DNA from: Bordetella parapertussis | Lineage (GTDB): Bacteria; Pseudomonadota; Gammaproteobacteria; Burkholderiales; JACQAP01 | Direction of reading: 5' to 3' | DNA: 62,039 nucleotides | Assembly: GCA_945900965.1 (NCBI GenBank) | Contig: CAMDKM010000021.1 | Coordinates: forward strand, 1 to 62,039 | Shown here: in pieces, positions 30,511 through 42,541 of the stretch | How the letters are laid out: each line of letters starts with the position of its first letter | Numbering within the stretch: position 1 is the first letter of the stretch | Made by a program: the position numbers and the translations under genes | The notes under the pieces: model-generated | What the model was told of the DNA's origin: nothing | Database searches by the model: none | Seen by the model: the letters and a program-made list of their open reading frames with translations, nothing else

Positions 30511-31094
30511 CGTGTTAGCGTCCAGCGATACCAGTCCGAAGACAAATTCCAGTCGCGCGAAGCGATGGCGTTGATTCGAAATGGCTTGGGAAGCTGGGTA
30601 ACATCCAGTTCCAATCTGATCGCCGCCTCGTAGACCGCTCCTTCGTCCAGACGATCGATATGGGCGATTGCCCGTGGGTCCAGGCTTCCCAACAGACCCA
30701 GAGCTTCTTCCAAGGTATCGAAATTTTGGTGCACGGCGTCCTGCGACAGCCGGTATTGGCGCGTCAGGGCGTTGTAGGAAAGCTGATAATTCTGGCGATA
30801 TTCCAGAACCGTCTTGTTCCAGAGGTAGAGGGTGTACCAGCGCGGCTTGATGAGTTCGAATTCAAGGGCGAAGTGCAGGGGAAGACCGCGATTGAGTGCT
30901 TCCTCGAGTGTCGCGGTTAAACCTACTTCGAAATTGGCTTCCAGAAGGTATTCGTCGCCGGAACGGGAAAGGTCGGCCGATTTGATGAAAATGCCTTCGG
31001 CGGCCGCCGCTGCAATCACCGAGCAGAAAATGGCCAGCGCCACTAGCGCGCGCAGGGGTCTAGATTTTTTGCAGGAGGGCGTAATAGAAACCAT
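30507..31094 (-). CDS. DUF4390 family secreted protein
   Basis: About 195 residues with an N-terminal signal sequence (ALVALAIFCSVIAAAAA) before EGIFIKSADLSRSG. The rest matches the DUF4390 pattern found immediately upstream of ntrY in betaproteobacteria, including PRWYTLYLWNKTV, YRLSQDAVHQNF and a C-terminal WNLSSDWYRW. Its function is unknown; the conserved place suggests a link with NtrY sensing in the periplasm. The ATG at 31094 overlaps the end of rsmB by about 35 bases; starts 12 and 30 bases further upstream are possible. Confidence 0.8.
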   Translation of the reverse strand: MVSITPSCKKSRPLRALVALAIFCSVIAAAAAEGIFIKSADLSRSGDEYLLEANFEVGLTATLEEALNRGLPLHFALEFELIKPRWYTLYLWNKTVLEYRQNYQLSYNALTRQYRLSQDAVHQNFDTLEEALGLLGSLDPRAIAHIDRLDEGAVYEAAIRLELDVTQLPKPFRINAIASRDWNLSSDWYRWTLTR

Positions 31095-32325
31095 CGTGCT
31101 CGTCATCAGGCAGCAGAAGTCCATCCTGTCCCGGCGCAGGGCCTATAAAACGCGCCTCCGGATGGCGCCCCAGGAATTGGCCGATTTGGTGCTGGTTTTC
31201 TTCGTTGAACAGGGAACACGTCGCATAGAGCAATTTACCACCAGGGGCGACGACCTTCCACAATGCTTCGAGCAATCGATGTTGCTGGCTGGCAAATTGG
31301 CGAACATCGCCGGGTTTGCGCAGCCACTTGATATCGGGGTGACGTCGCACCACGCCGGATGCCGAGCAGGGTGCATCCAGAAGCACGCGCTCAAAAGGCG
31401 AGCCGTTCCACCATGAGTCCAGTGCCGCCGCATCGGCCTGCGCGGTGCGTGCGGCCAGGCCAAGTCTTTGCAAATTTGAGTCAATCCGCGGAATTCTCGC
31501 CGGGTCGTTGTCGAGGGCGGTCATGTCCACATCTTCCAGTTCGCAAATGTGCGCGGTTTTCCCGCCGGGCGCCGCACAAGCGTCGAGAACCCTCATTCCC
31601 TTCTTCAAATCCAGTAGTCGGGCTGCCTTTTGCGCACCCGCGTCCTGGACCGATACCAGACCCTCCTTGAAACCAGGCAATTTGAGGACCGGAACGGGTT
31701 GCAAAAGCACGATCGCGAATTCGTCTATTGCCTTTCCGGCCTGACCTGCGGAGCTCAGCATGCTTAAATAGTCCTGAACCGTGCAGCGCCGCCTGTTGAC
31801 TCGCAGCGTCATAGGCGGTTGTCGGTTGGCAAGTTCCATGATGCGCTCGGCCGAAGCCGGTAATTCCTGTCTCAACTGCTCGATCCACCAGGCCGGAAAA
31901 GAAAACTTTCCGGCTTCCGTTTTGTCCGCCGCCGCGAGAAGAAGAGCTCGTTTGCGCTGATAGGTTCGAAGCACGGCATTAATGAATGGCTTGATCGCGC
32001 GGCCGCCCAGGTGAGTCGCACAATTCACCGCGTGGTGCACCACTGCATAGGGTGCCGCCCGGGTGTACTCCAGTTGATAAAGCGTGGCCAACAACAGCGT
32101 GCGCACCTCCGGGATCATTATCGGTTTGGCGACCAATTGCTTGAGCACACTTTCCAGGCGACCCAGGTAGCGCAGGCTGCCATAACAAATATCCTGTATC
32201 GCGCCGCGTTCCGCGGCCACCAGCCCGGGATTTGCCATCCATAAAGCTTCCAGTTGAGCCGTCAGACTGCGCCCGGATAACACTGCGGCCAGGGATTGCG
32301 CGGCCAGGCGCTGAATATTGATCAA
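31060..32325 (-). CDS. rsmB: 16S rRNA (cytosine-967-C5)-methyltransferase
   Basis: About 421 residues. The N-terminal NusB-like RNA-binding domain is followed by a SAM-dependent methyltransferase with MRVLDACAAPGGKTAHICEL, DAPCSASGVVRRHPDIKW (motif IV cysteine) and YATCSLFNEEN (motif VI cysteine). It methylates C967 of 16S rRNA. The start is uncertain. No ATG or GTG lies at the expected N-terminus (INIQRLAAQSLAAVL), so I take the TTG at 32325, just downstream of the fmt stop. An ATG at 32463 would require a 46-residue extension running back inside fmt. Confidence 0.9.
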   Translation of the reverse strand: MINIQRLAAQSLAAVLSGRSLTAQLEALWMANPGLVAAERGAIQDICYGSLRYLGRLESVLKQLVAKPIMIPEVRTLLLATLYQLEYTRAAPYAVVHHAVNCATHLGGRAIKPFINAVLRTYQRKRALLLAAADKTEAGKFSFPAWWIEQLRQELPASAERIMELANRQPPMTLRVNRRRCTVQDYLSMLSSAGQAGKAIDEFAIVLLQPVPVLKLPGFKEGLVSVQDAGAQKAARLLDLKKGMRVLDACAAPGGKTAHICELEDVDMTALDNDPARIPRIDSNLQRLGLAARTAQADAAALDSWWNGSPFERVLLDAPCSASGVVRRHPDIKWLRKPGDVRQFASQQHRLLEALWKVVAPGGKLLYATCSLFNEENQHQIGQFLGRHPEARFIGPAPGQDGLLLPDDEHDGFYYALLQKI

Positions 32326-32338
32326 AGCGATCGGATGG

Positions 32339-33268
32339 TCATGCGCCGAATTTTGCGCCCAACGCAATCGGCGAGCCGCGCAAAAAATCGGCCACGGCCA
32401 GACGCTTGCTGCCAGCGCGCTGGATTTCCGTGATACGCAGGCCTCCGCTGCCGCAGGCAACATCGATTCCCTTCGGGCTGACCTGTGTGACGAACCCGGG
32501 CCCGGAGTGATGGTCGGGTAACAAGTTAGCCCGCCAAATTTTTATGGATTCGCCGGAAATATGACTGTGTGCGCCGGGATGAGGGTCGAATGCTCTTATC
32601 TGACGTTCCAAGTGCCTTGCATCGTTGGTCCAAACCAACTCCGCTTCTTCTCTGGAAAACTTGGGCGCGTAAGTCACGCCGGTTGGGGGCTGGGCAACCG
32701 GTGTCAGGGCACTGGACATAATCGACGGTAGAGCTTCGACGAGAGTGCGCGCGCCCAACACGGCAAGTTTGTCGTGCAGGCTGCCCGCGGTTTCTTTTTC
32801 GTCCAGGGGCAAGGCCCTCGCGAGGTATACCGGGCCGGTATCAAGACCCTCTTCCATACGCATGATGGAAACGCCCGATTCCTTGTCGCCGGCCAGGATT
32901 GCTCGTTGTATCGGTGCCGCGCCCCGCCACCTCGGCAATAAGGAGGCGTGAATATTCAAACAACCGGCAGGAAACAGTTCCAGCACCCCTTTGGGCAGGA
33001 TCAACCCATAGGCCGCCACGATCATGATATCGGCAGCGGCAGCATGCAGCCGTGTTTGGGCCTCTAGGTCCTTCAGCCTTGTCGGCTGAAAAATGTCGTA
33101 TGTCTTGAGGAGCGCAAGTTTTTTGACTTCGCTTAAGGAGTGCTTCATACCCCGCCCGGCGGGGCGATCCGGCTGAGTCAGAACCAGCGCGACATTGACC
33201 CCGCTGTCCCCCAGAGCCTGGAGTGCAGCCGCTGCAAATGCCGGAGTGCCGGCAAACACGACTCTCAT
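32339..33268 (-). CDS. fmt: Methionyl-tRNA formyltransferase
   Basis: A 309-residue enzyme that formylates initiator Met-tRNA with 10-formyl-THF. RVVFAGTPAFAAAALQAL opens the protein. The catalytic region is LNIHASLLPRWRGAAPIQRAI, and the MRMEEGLDTGPV loop and C-terminal OB-fold are present. It starts one base after the def stop codon, the usual def-fmt pairing of formylation and deformylation functions. Confidence 0.95.
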   Translation of the reverse strand: MRVVFAGTPAFAAAALQALGDSGVNVALVLTQPDRPAGRGMKHSLSEVKKLALLKTYDIFQPTRLKDLEAQTRLHAAAADIMIVAAYGLILPKGVLELFPAGCLNIHASLLPRWRGAAPIQRAILAGDKESGVSIMRMEEGLDTGPVYLARALPLDEKETAGSLHDKLAVLGARTLVEALPSIMSSALTPVAQPPTGVTYAPKFSREEAELVWTNDARHLERQIRAFDPHPGAHSHISGESIKIWRANLLPDHHSGPGFVTQVSPKGIDVACGSGGLRITEIQRAGSKRLAVADFLRGSPIALGAKFGA

Positions 33269-33269
33269 C

Positions 33270-33773
33270 TTAAACAGGCTGGCGTTGACGTTTTTTCAGC
33301 TTGCTGAGAATTCGCGTTCGCTTGAGCGGCGACAGGTACTCGACAAATACCCTGCCTTTTAAGTGATCCATTTCGTGCTGGATGCACACCGACAACATGT
33401 CTAGCGCCTCCAGCTCGAAGGGCTTGCCATGGATGTCAAGGGCCGTAATCCGGATCCATTGGGCACGGCTTACTGGTTCAAACACCCCCGGCACCGATAA
33501 ACAGCCTTCTTCAAAGTCCGCCTTGCCGCGAGACTGCACGATTCGCGGATTAATCAACACCTTGAGCTGATCGCGGGTTTCCGAGATATCCACAATGATG
33601 ACTTGTTGGTGAACGTCGACTTGGGTGGCCGCCAGACCCACGCCCGGTGCCGCGTACATGGTTTCGCTCATATCTCTGACCAACTGACGTATCTCGTCAC
33701 TGACGCTTGCCACCGGTTGAGCAATACGGTGGAGGCGGTCGTCGGGGTAGCGCAGGATCGGAAGAAGTGCCAT
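33270..33773 (-). CDS. def: Peptide deformylase
   Basis: A 167-residue metalloprotease removing the N-formyl group from new proteins. All three motifs are present: GVGLAATQ (44-51), EGCLS with metal ligand Cys91, and HEMDH (133-137) with the two metal histidines and catalytic Glu. It leads the def-fmt-rsmB-DUF4390-ntrY-ntrX run and is divergent from the LysM gene, with an AT-rich intergenic region of about 126 bases. Confidence 0.95.
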   Translation of the reverse strand: MALLPILRYPDDRLHRIAQPVASVSDEIRQLVRDMSETMYAAPGVGLAATQVDVHQQVIIVDISETRDQLKVLINPRIVQSRGKADFEEGCLSVPGVFEPVSRAQWIRITALDIHGKPFELEALDMLSVCIQHEMDHLKGRVFVEYLSPLKRTRILSKLKKRQRQPV

Positions 33774-33899
33774 ATTTACTTGCTAATTTAATGTACTAGA
33801 TGCAGAATTTAAACTAAAGTATCGGTATGAAGTCACGGCAATATCCAGTACTTCGAATACCGACAAAGAACCGGAATTGTAGGCAAACGGGAGCCTGAG

Positions 33900-34994
33900 A
33901 TGGGCAAAACCTTTAAATCCTTGCTGCTGGTTGTGGCAGGTCTTGTAGCAACCATGGCGGCTGCCGACGAAATTAAGTTGGCGGAAGATGCCCCTAATCG
34001 TTATGTCGTGGTGCGGGGCGATACCCTATGGGACATATCCGCACGATTCCTCAGGGATCCCTGGCTCTGGCCGGACGTATGGGGCCTAAACAAGGACGAA
34101 ATCCAGAATCCGCATTGGATATATCCGGGGGATGTGGTGATCCTGGACCTCAGCGGAAAGACACCCCGGTTGCGCAAGGAAGGGTTCGATGGCGACACAT
34201 CCGGCAAAGCCGGCGGCGATCCGGCGGCCGGCGCCGATTGGGAACTCCTGACCACCAAGCTTCGTCCCAGCATCCGCAAGACCCCTTTGGGCGAAGCAGC
34301 CATCCCCAGCATTTCTTTATCCGCGATTGGCCCTTTCTTGAGCCGGCCATTGGTCGTGGACGAGAAAGACCTAAAGACCAGTCCGCAATTGATCGCCGGA
34401 CCCGAATCAAGAGTTGTGCTCTCAAGCGGAGACATTGCATTTGCACGTAACGTACCCGCCAATAGCAGTAGCAACTGGAGTATCTATCGCCCTGGTCGCA
34501 CATTCCTCGATCCGGACACCGACGAATTGCTCGGCTATGAGGCAATTTATCTCGGAGACGCCCATGTCGATGTCGTCGCCAGCGTAAGCACACTTTCCAT
34601 TGCCCGTGCCAAGCAGGAAATTATTCCAGGCGATCGCATGGCCAAACCATCTCTGGTGGATAATCTTGCGTTTGTGCCGCACGCGCCGAGCTCCAAAATC
34701 AAGGGCAAGTTGATGCCCGCCGCGGAAAGCGTAACGGAAATTGGCCCGAACTCGGTTGTTGCATTTAACAGGGGTGCACGGGATGGTGTGGAAGTTGGTC
34801 ATGTCTTTGCGTTGTATAGCAATCGGCCAAAGGTGAATGCACCGGGGGAAAGCGATTCCAAACTTGTTTATCAACTGCCCCCGGAAAGATATGGGGTGAT
34901 GTTTGTTTTCAGGGTTTTCAACAAAATGTCCTATGGGTTGATCATGAGCTCGACTCGGGCAGCACATGTCAACGACGTCGTCCAGTCGCCCTAA
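33900..34994 (+). CDS. LysM-domain exported protein
   Basis: A 364-residue protein. A signal peptide spans about residues 1-22 (LLLVVAGLVATMAAADE). A single LysM peptidoglycan-binding domain follows (about 34-82: YVVVRGDTLWDISARFL...WIYPGDVVIL). The remaining 280 residues resemble the uncharacterised extension of the LysM proteins found between def and dprA in many betaproteobacteria. It probably binds the cell wall in the periplasm; no enzymatic domain is evident. It lies 15 bases upstream of dprA. Confidence 0.85.
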   Translation: MGKTFKSLLLVVAGLVATMAAADEIKLAEDAPNRYVVVRGDTLWDISARFLRDPWLWPDVWGLNKDEIQNPHWIYPGDVVILDLSGKTPRLRKEGFDGDTSGKAGGDPAAGADWELLTTKLRPSIRKTPLGEAAIPSISLSAIGPFLSRPLVVDEKDLKTSPQLIAGPESRVVLSSGDIAFARNVPANSSSNWSIYRPGRTFLDPDTDELLGYEAIYLGDAHVDVVASVSTLSIARAKQEIIPGDRMAKPSLVDNLAFVPHAPSSKIKGKLMPAAESVTEIGPNSVVAFNRGARDGVEVGHVFALYSNRPKVNAPGESDSKLVYQLPPERYGVMFVFRVFNKMSYGLIMSSTRAAHVNDVVQSP

Positions 34995-35009
34995 ATCCCG
35001 TCGCGCCCG

Positions 35010-36095
35010 ATGCCGGCCGACGCCGAATTAAAAGCCTGGCTGGCGCTGGGCTTGACAGCCCAGCTAACCCCGTCCCCGTTTCGAAAACTACTGCATGCCC
35101 TCGGAGGACCCGAGGAAATTCTCAAGGCCAGTGCGGATACGTTGGCGCAATTCGTTGCCGATACGACCGTGCAGGCCATACGTAAGGGCCCCGATCCTCT
35201 GCGGCTGGAGCAGTCGCTTCGCTGGTTGGAGGATCCGACCAACCGGATCGTCAGTTTAGCCGATGAGCACTATCCGAAACTTCTGCTGGAAATCAGCGAT
35301 CCTCCGGTCATTTTGTACGTCAAGGGCGACGTTGCCTTGCTTAATCGGCCAACCTTGGCCATCGTCGGAAGCCGAAACCCCACCCATCAGGGAGTTGCCA
35401 ATTCGGTCGCCTTTGGCCAGGAAATATCCGATGCCGGTCTGACCATCGTCAGTGGTCTTGCACTCGGGATCGACGCGGCTGCGCATAAGGGTGGTCTGGC
35501 CGGAAAATCGTCATCTATCGCTGTTATGGGTACGGGCCTCGATATCGTATACCCGGCGCGCAACCGGGAACTTGCCCATGAGCTGGCTCTTCGAGGAGCG
35601 ATCGTTTCGGAATTTCCGCTTGCTACACCCGCGGTCGCCACCAATTTCCCTCGGAGAAATCGCGTGATCAGCGGTTTTTCGCGCGGATGTCTGGTCGTGG
35701 AAGCCAATGTGCAAAGCGGCTCCTTGATTACCGCGCGGTGCGCGATCGAGCAGGGTCGGGAAGTATTTGCCATTCCCGGTTCGATTCACTCGCCGCAATC
35801 CCGCGGATGTCACCTGCTTATCAAACAAGGTGCAAAACTCGTCGAAACCAGTTTGGATATTCTGGAAGAACTCGGACTGCAGTCGTCGGGTACTCCAACA
35901 GTTGCGACTATCGCTACTGACAATCCGCTTCATCGGAACCTGCTTGAATCCTTGGGATACGACCCGGTTGACCTCGATGCCTTGTGTTTTCGTGCCGGCC
36001 TGGCGCCCGAAAACGCGTCCGCGATGCTTTTGGAACTGGAACTGAACGGCAGTGTAAAACGACTCCCCGGGGGAAAGTTTCAACGGGTTCTGTAA
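35010..36095 (+). CDS. dprA: DNA-processing protein DprA
   Basis: A 361-residue protein that binds incoming single-stranded DNA and loads RecA during natural transformation. The Rossmann-like DprA domain has LAIVGSRNPTHQG, IVSGLALGIDAAAHKG, AVMGTGLDIVYPARN and the FPRRNRVISGFS segment. A C-terminal winged-helix (DLDALCFRAGLAPENASAML) is present. Its presence alone does not show competence, since non-competent species also carry it. The stop codon lies one base from a diverged repeat element. Confidence 0.94.
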   Translation: MPADAELKAWLALGLTAQLTPSPFRKLLHALGGPEEILKASADTLAQFVADTTVQAIRKGPDPLRLEQSLRWLEDPTNRIVSLADEHYPKLLLEISDPPVILYVKGDVALLNRPTLAIVGSRNPTHQGVANSVAFGQEISDAGLTIVSGLALGIDAAAHKGGLAGKSSSIAVMGTGLDIVYPARNRELAHELALRGAIVSEFPLATPAVATNFPRRNRVISGFSRGCLVVEANVQSGSLITARCAIEQGREVFAIPGSIHSPQSRGCHLLIKQGAKLVETSLDILEELGLQSSGTPTVATIATDNPLHRNLLESLGYDPVDLDALCFRAGLAPENASAMLLELELNGSVKRLPGGKFQRVL

Positions 36096-36501
36096 ACCTG
36101 AAAACTGCAATTCAGCCACAGAGGTCACAGGGAACACAGAGAGATTCAAGAGTTTGAGTCCGCCTGCCACACTCACCAAATGGGTGAGCATAAGAAACAA
36201 CATACATTCTTGATTTTCCTCTGTGAACTTAAGGCACAGCACTTACGGCCGAAGCTGCTGTGTCCTAAAAGGGTACTCCGACGTGCTGCGCACGTAGGAT
36301 ATCTGTGGCAAATAGCTTTTTCTAGGTTAAATCGTTCTGCTCGCTGGAAGCCTCTTAATAAGACGGCAGACTACCTTGGCTTCGGACAAACTGTTTTTTC
36401 CGGCAGGATGACTTCCCGCACCATGGTCAATCGGCGCGGAGCTTGCTACCGCTTCGCCAAGTTCATATCATGGCGCCCTTCGTTTTCCGCGCGGACGCGA
36501 A
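36096..36501. other. Repeat-rich gap between dprA and topA
   Basis: About 406 bases without a supported gene. It holds a diverged relative of the CCTAGAAA-type repeat (36097 to about 36240), a 16-base sequence shared with 4405-4420 at 36264-36279 (cctaaaagggtactcc), and a small GACGTGCTGCGCACGT hairpin at about 36279. A 132-codon frame across the region has no family features and overlaps topA out of frame. In many betaproteobacteria a smg (DUF494) gene sits here; none is visible. Confidence 0.6.
36097..36240 (+). repeat. Diverged relative of the CCTAGAAA-type element (copy 5)
   Basis: Begins cctgaaaactgcaattcag one base after the dprA stop. It shows the cacagaggtcacagggaacac terminal pattern and an opposing ttcctctgtga near 36226, with an interior that includes tcaccaaatgggtga. 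The match to the other copies is partial, so this is a relative rather than a recent copy. Confidence 0.5.
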
Positions 36502-38973
36502 ATGCCCCAGAATCTGCTCATTGTCGAATCGCCGTCAAAAGCCAGCACGCTGAAGAAATATCTCGGACGTGGCTTTGAAATTATTGCCTCCTATGGCCAT
36601 GTACGCGATCTTGAGGCCAAGACAGGTGCCGTGGATCCGGACGACAACTTCCACATGCGCTACGCGCTGGTGGACAGGAACAAGAAACATGTCGACGCCA
36701 TCGCCAAGGCCGTGGCCAAATCCGACAAGATCTATCTCGCAACCGACCCGGACCGGGAAGGTGAAGCCATTGCCTGGCATCTGGCCGAAATTCTCAAGGG
36801 CAAAAAACTCCTCAAGGGCAAGAAGCTTCATCGTGTGGTGTTCTATGAAATCACCGAGTCGGCGGTCAAGGAAGCGGTAGCCAATCCCCGGACTATTGCC
36901 ATGCCGCTGGTCAACGCGCAACAAGCACGCCGGGCGCTGGATCATCTGGTGGGATTTAATCTTTCGCCTCTGTTATGGAAAAAAATCGGCCCAGGATTAT
37001 CCGCCGGCAGAGTGCAAAGCCCCGCATTGCGGCTGATCGTCGAACGGGAATTCGAGATCGAGAGTTTCAAGAGTCTGGAATACTGGACACTGCATCTCGA
37101 CAGCCACAAGGGCAATCAGAAATTTGTCGCCCGGCTGAGCCAGTACAAGGGCGAAAAAGTCGAACAATTCACCTTTGTCAGCGACGAGCAGCAGCGCAAA
37201 GTGGTCACTGAGCTCGAACAGTCGGCCAAAGGCGCGGCCAAGGTCGTTCGCGTCGAACGCAAACCGAAGACCCGGCAGCCGGCAGCGCCCTTTACCACCT
37301 CTACACTCCAGCAAGAAGCCGTGCGCAAGCTCGGCATGACTTCCAGGGGAACCATGAGTGTTGCCCAGCAGCTCTACGAGGGCATTGATATTGGCGGCAC
37401 CTCGGTCGGTTTGATTACCTATATGCGTACCGATTCGCTGGCGCTGGCAAAAGAGGCTTTGGCCGAAATCCGCGACTACATCAAGAAGAAACACGACCCG
37501 GAATATCTGCCCGCCGCGCCGGTCGAATACCGCAACAAATCGAAGAACGCCCAGGAAGCCCATGAGGCCATTCGTCCCACATCGGTATTCCGCACGCCCG
37601 ATTCGATCCGCCAGTACCTCAAACCCGAGCAGGCGGCCCTGTACGAAATGATCTGGAAGCGCACACTTGCCTGCCAGATGACGCCCGCCAAGTATCAAAC
37701 AACCGCGGTCGATCTTTCGGTGGGGCGCGCCGACACATTGTTCCGCGCCTCGGGCCAGGTGTTGGTATTTGCCGGGTTCATGACGGTGTATCTGGAAGAT
37801 GCGGATGATGCCGAGGTGGAAGACGAAGCCCGGCTGCCATTGCTGGAAGAAAAGGAGATGGTTCCTATCGATCGGCTTTTCGGCGAACAACATTTTACTC
37901 AGCCGCCGCCCCGATACACCGAGGCGAGCCTGGTCAAGACACTCGAGGAATACGGAATAGGACGTCCCTCGACATACGCGAATATTATTTCCACGCTTCA
38001 AGACCGTGGCTATGCGCTGCTCGACAAGAAGCGCTTCATGCCAACTGACATCGGACGCCTGGTGAGCGGCTTCCTTACGGCACATTTCAATCATTATGTG
38101 GACTATGGCTTTACCGCCAACCTCGAGACCGAGCTCGACGATATCTCCAACGGCGAACGCGAGTGGCTGCCGGTTTTGAAAGAATTCTGGAAGGGCTTTT
38201 CCAAAGACCTCAAGTCCAAGGAAAAAGTGGCGCGTGGCATTCCTCTGGACGAGAAGTGTTCAAAGTGCAAAAAACAACTCTTCCTGCAAAACAGCCGGCG
38301 TGGATTATTCGTGGGCTGCAGTGGATATCCAAAATGCGATTACACTCGACCCTGGGGCGATCAGCCGCAGGGGCCGGTGGTATTGGGCGCAGATCCCAAA
38401 ACCCAGCAGGAAATTCTCTTGTTGAAGGGGCCTTATGGTTTTTACGTCCAGTTGGGGCAGACCCCTGCGGACAAGACCGTCAAACCAAAACGGGCTGCCT
38501 GGCCGAAAGCCATTCCTGCGGCCTCGGCGGACCTGGATACAGCACTCAAACTGCTGTCGCTGCCAAGGTTACTTGGCAGTCATCCGGAATCGGGCAAGCC
38601 GGTGGAAGCCAGCATTGGACGATTTGGCCCCTATGTCAAACACGATGACGGCTTCAAATCGATTCCCAAAGCCGAAAACGTGCATGACATCACGCTCGAT
38701 CGGGCAGTGGCGTTATTGGCCGAGAAGAAAAATTCCGCACGCGGCGGTCGTTCGCTTGGCCAGCATCCGACCGACAAAAAAACCGTGGCGGTATTCAGCG
38801 GTCGTTACGGGCCCTACGTCAAACACGGGAAACTGAACGCCACATTACCGGCGACCATCGATCCGGAAAAAGTGACACTGTCCGAAGCGCTGATTATCCT
38901 GGCGGAAAAGTCGGGGAAAAAACCCGCCGAGAAAACTCGCGCGGTGGCAACCAAAAAACGCAAAGCTGCCTAG
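36502..38973 (+). CDS. topA: DNA topoisomerase I
   Basis: An 823-residue type IA topoisomerase that relaxes negative supercoils. The TOPRIM domain has LLIVESPSKASTLKKYLG and ATDPDREGEAIAWHL. The catalytic tyrosine is Tyr307 in GLITYMRTDS. One four-cysteine zinc finger begins at Cys586 (CSKC...CSGYPKC). After it come repeated topoisomerase C-terminal units (SIGRFGPYVKH, FSGRYGPYVKH) and a lysine-rich tail. Having one zinc finger is the betaproteobacterial pattern, unlike the three of E. coli. The ribosome binding site ahead of 36502 is weak. Confidence 0.95.
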   Translation: MPQNLLIVESPSKASTLKKYLGRGFEIIASYGHVRDLEAKTGAVDPDDNFHMRYALVDRNKKHVDAIAKAVAKSDKIYLATDPDREGEAIAWHLAEILKGKKLLKGKKLHRVVFYEITESAVKEAVANPRTIAMPLVNAQQARRALDHLVGFNLSPLLWKKIGPGLSAGRVQSPALRLIVEREFEIESFKSLEYWTLHLDSHKGNQKFVARLSQYKGEKVEQFTFVSDEQQRKVVTELEQSAKGAAKVVRVERKPKTRQPAAPFTTSTLQQEAVRKLGMTSRGTMSVAQQLYEGIDIGGTSVGLITYMRTDSLALAKEALAEIRDYIKKKHDPEYLPAAPVEYRNKSKNAQEAHEAIRPTSVFRTPDSIRQYLKPEQAALYEMIWKRTLACQMTPAKYQTTAVDLSVGRADTLFRASGQVLVFAGFMTVYLEDADDAEVEDEARLPLLEEKEMVPIDRLFGEQHFTQPPPRYTEASLVKTLEEYGIGRPSTYANIISTLQDRGYALLDKKRFMPTDIGRLVSGFLTAHFNHYVDYGFTANLETELDDISNGEREWLPVLKEFWKGFSKDLKSKEKVARGIPLDEKCSKCKKQLFLQNSRRGLFVGCSGYPKCDYTRPWGDQPQGPVVLGADPKTQQEILLLKGPYGFYVQLGQTPADKTVKPKRAAWPKAIPAASADLDTALKLLSLPRLLGSHPESGKPVEASIGRFGPYVKHDDGFKSIPKAENVHDITLDRAVALLAEKKNSARGGRSLGQHPTDKKTVAVFSGRYGPYVKHGKLNATLPATIDPEKVTLSEALIILAEKSGKKPAEKTRAVATKKRKAA

Positions 38974-39013
38974 CCGCCTGTCGGTCGTGGGTGTCCGTCA
39001 GATTGCGAGACAA

Positions 39014-41413
<2,400 letters not shown>

Positions 41414-41434
41414 TCAGATACCGGCCTTTGGCCC

Positions 41435-42541
41435 TTAGATTCTCATCGGCATGACGACATACTTGAATTGCTGGTTCTCGGGTATCGACATCAACATGCT
41501 GCTGTTTGCGTCACCCATTGCACAATCGATCTTCGGGGAGTCTATATTCGCCAGTACATCCAGCAGGTAGGTAATGTTGAAGCCGATATCTAGTGCATCG
41601 CCGTTGTAGTCGATTTCCAACTCTTCTTCCGCCTCTTCCTGCTCTGCATTGGTACAAACGATCTTCAGGCAGTCTGAGGTCAGTACCCAGCGCACACCCC
41701 GGAACTTGTCGTTGGAAAGGATTGAGGCTCTTTGCAGAGCTTGTTGAAGGACGAGCCGGTCAAGAACGAAATGTTTACTGTAGTTAACCGGTATGACCCG
41801 CGTGTAATCGGGGAATTTTCCATCGATGGTTTTGGAAATCAAACTTACACCGGAAAAGCTGAAGCGCACCTGGCCGGGGAACAAGTCAATTCTGACTTCG
41901 TCGTCACTATCGGTCAGCAATTTTGCCACCTCTAAGATGGCTTTGCGGGGAATGATTGCTTCGGTTTTCGCCTGACTGGCCACCATGGGGCAGGAAGCAT
42001 AGGCCAGCCGGTGTCCATCGGTTGCCACCAGAACGATCTGATTTTCTTCCGCCACCAGCAAGAGCCCATTGAGGTAATAGCGAATATCCTGCTGTGCCAT
42101 GCCATATTGGACGAGAGACAGAAGTTTTCGAAACTGCTTCTGAGGCAGGCTAAATCCGGTGCCGTCTACAGCGGTATCGGCCATGGTTGGAAAGTCCTGG
42201 GCGGGCAGGGTTTGCAGATTGAAACGGCTTTTGCCTGCCTTGACTTGAAGTTTCGAATCGCCTGCATCCAGGGATAGCGATGTTTTATCGGGCAGGGCCC
42301 GCAGGATATCCAGCATTTTTCGAGCCGATGCCGTGATGGCGTGATCGGGTAGCGTTGTCGGCAGCGCCAAGGTTGTAGAGACCTGTATTTCTAAGTCCGT
42401 AGCAAGCAGTCGAAGATTGGATCCTTTGATTTCCAGGAGAATGTTCGAAAGGATGGGCAAGGTATGCCGGCGCTCGACAATTCCCGAAACCGTTTGCAAC
42501 GGTTTCAAAAGTTGCTCTTTCTCTATCTCTAGTATTTTCAT
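41435..42541 (-). CDS. dnaN: DNA polymerase III beta subunit (sliding clamp)
   Basis: A 368-residue ring-forming clamp with three repeated domains. Family segments visible are VSGIVERRHTLPILSNI in domain 1, ATDGHRLAYAS in domain 2 and the C-terminal YVVMPMRI, which forms part of the protein-binding cleft. It lies 175 bases downstream of dnaA; the gap carries DnaA-box sequences. Confidence 0.95.
   Translation of the reverse strand: MKILEIEKEQLLKPLQTVSGIVERRHTLPILSNILLEIKGSNLRLLATDLEIQVSTTLALPTTLPDHAITASARKMLDILRALPDKTSLSLDAGDSKLQVKAGKSRFNLQTLPAQDFPTMADTAVDGTGFSLPQKQFRKLLSLVQYGMAQQDIRYYLNGLLLVAEENQIVLVATDGHRLAYASCPMVASQAKTEAIIPRKAILEVAKLLTDSDDEVRIDLFPGQVRFSFSGVSLISKTIDGKFPDYTRVIPVNYSKHFVLDRLVLQQALQRASILSNDKFRGVRWVLTSDCLKIVCTNAEQEEAEEELEIDYNGDALDIGFNITYLLDVLANIDSPKIDCAMGDANSSMLMSIPENQQFKYVVMPMRI

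Noticed and set aside
36180-36578. 132-codon frame between dprA and topA, considered as a smg remnant
   Set aside because: The translation has no DUF494-like features, crosses repeat DNA and overlaps topA in another frame.
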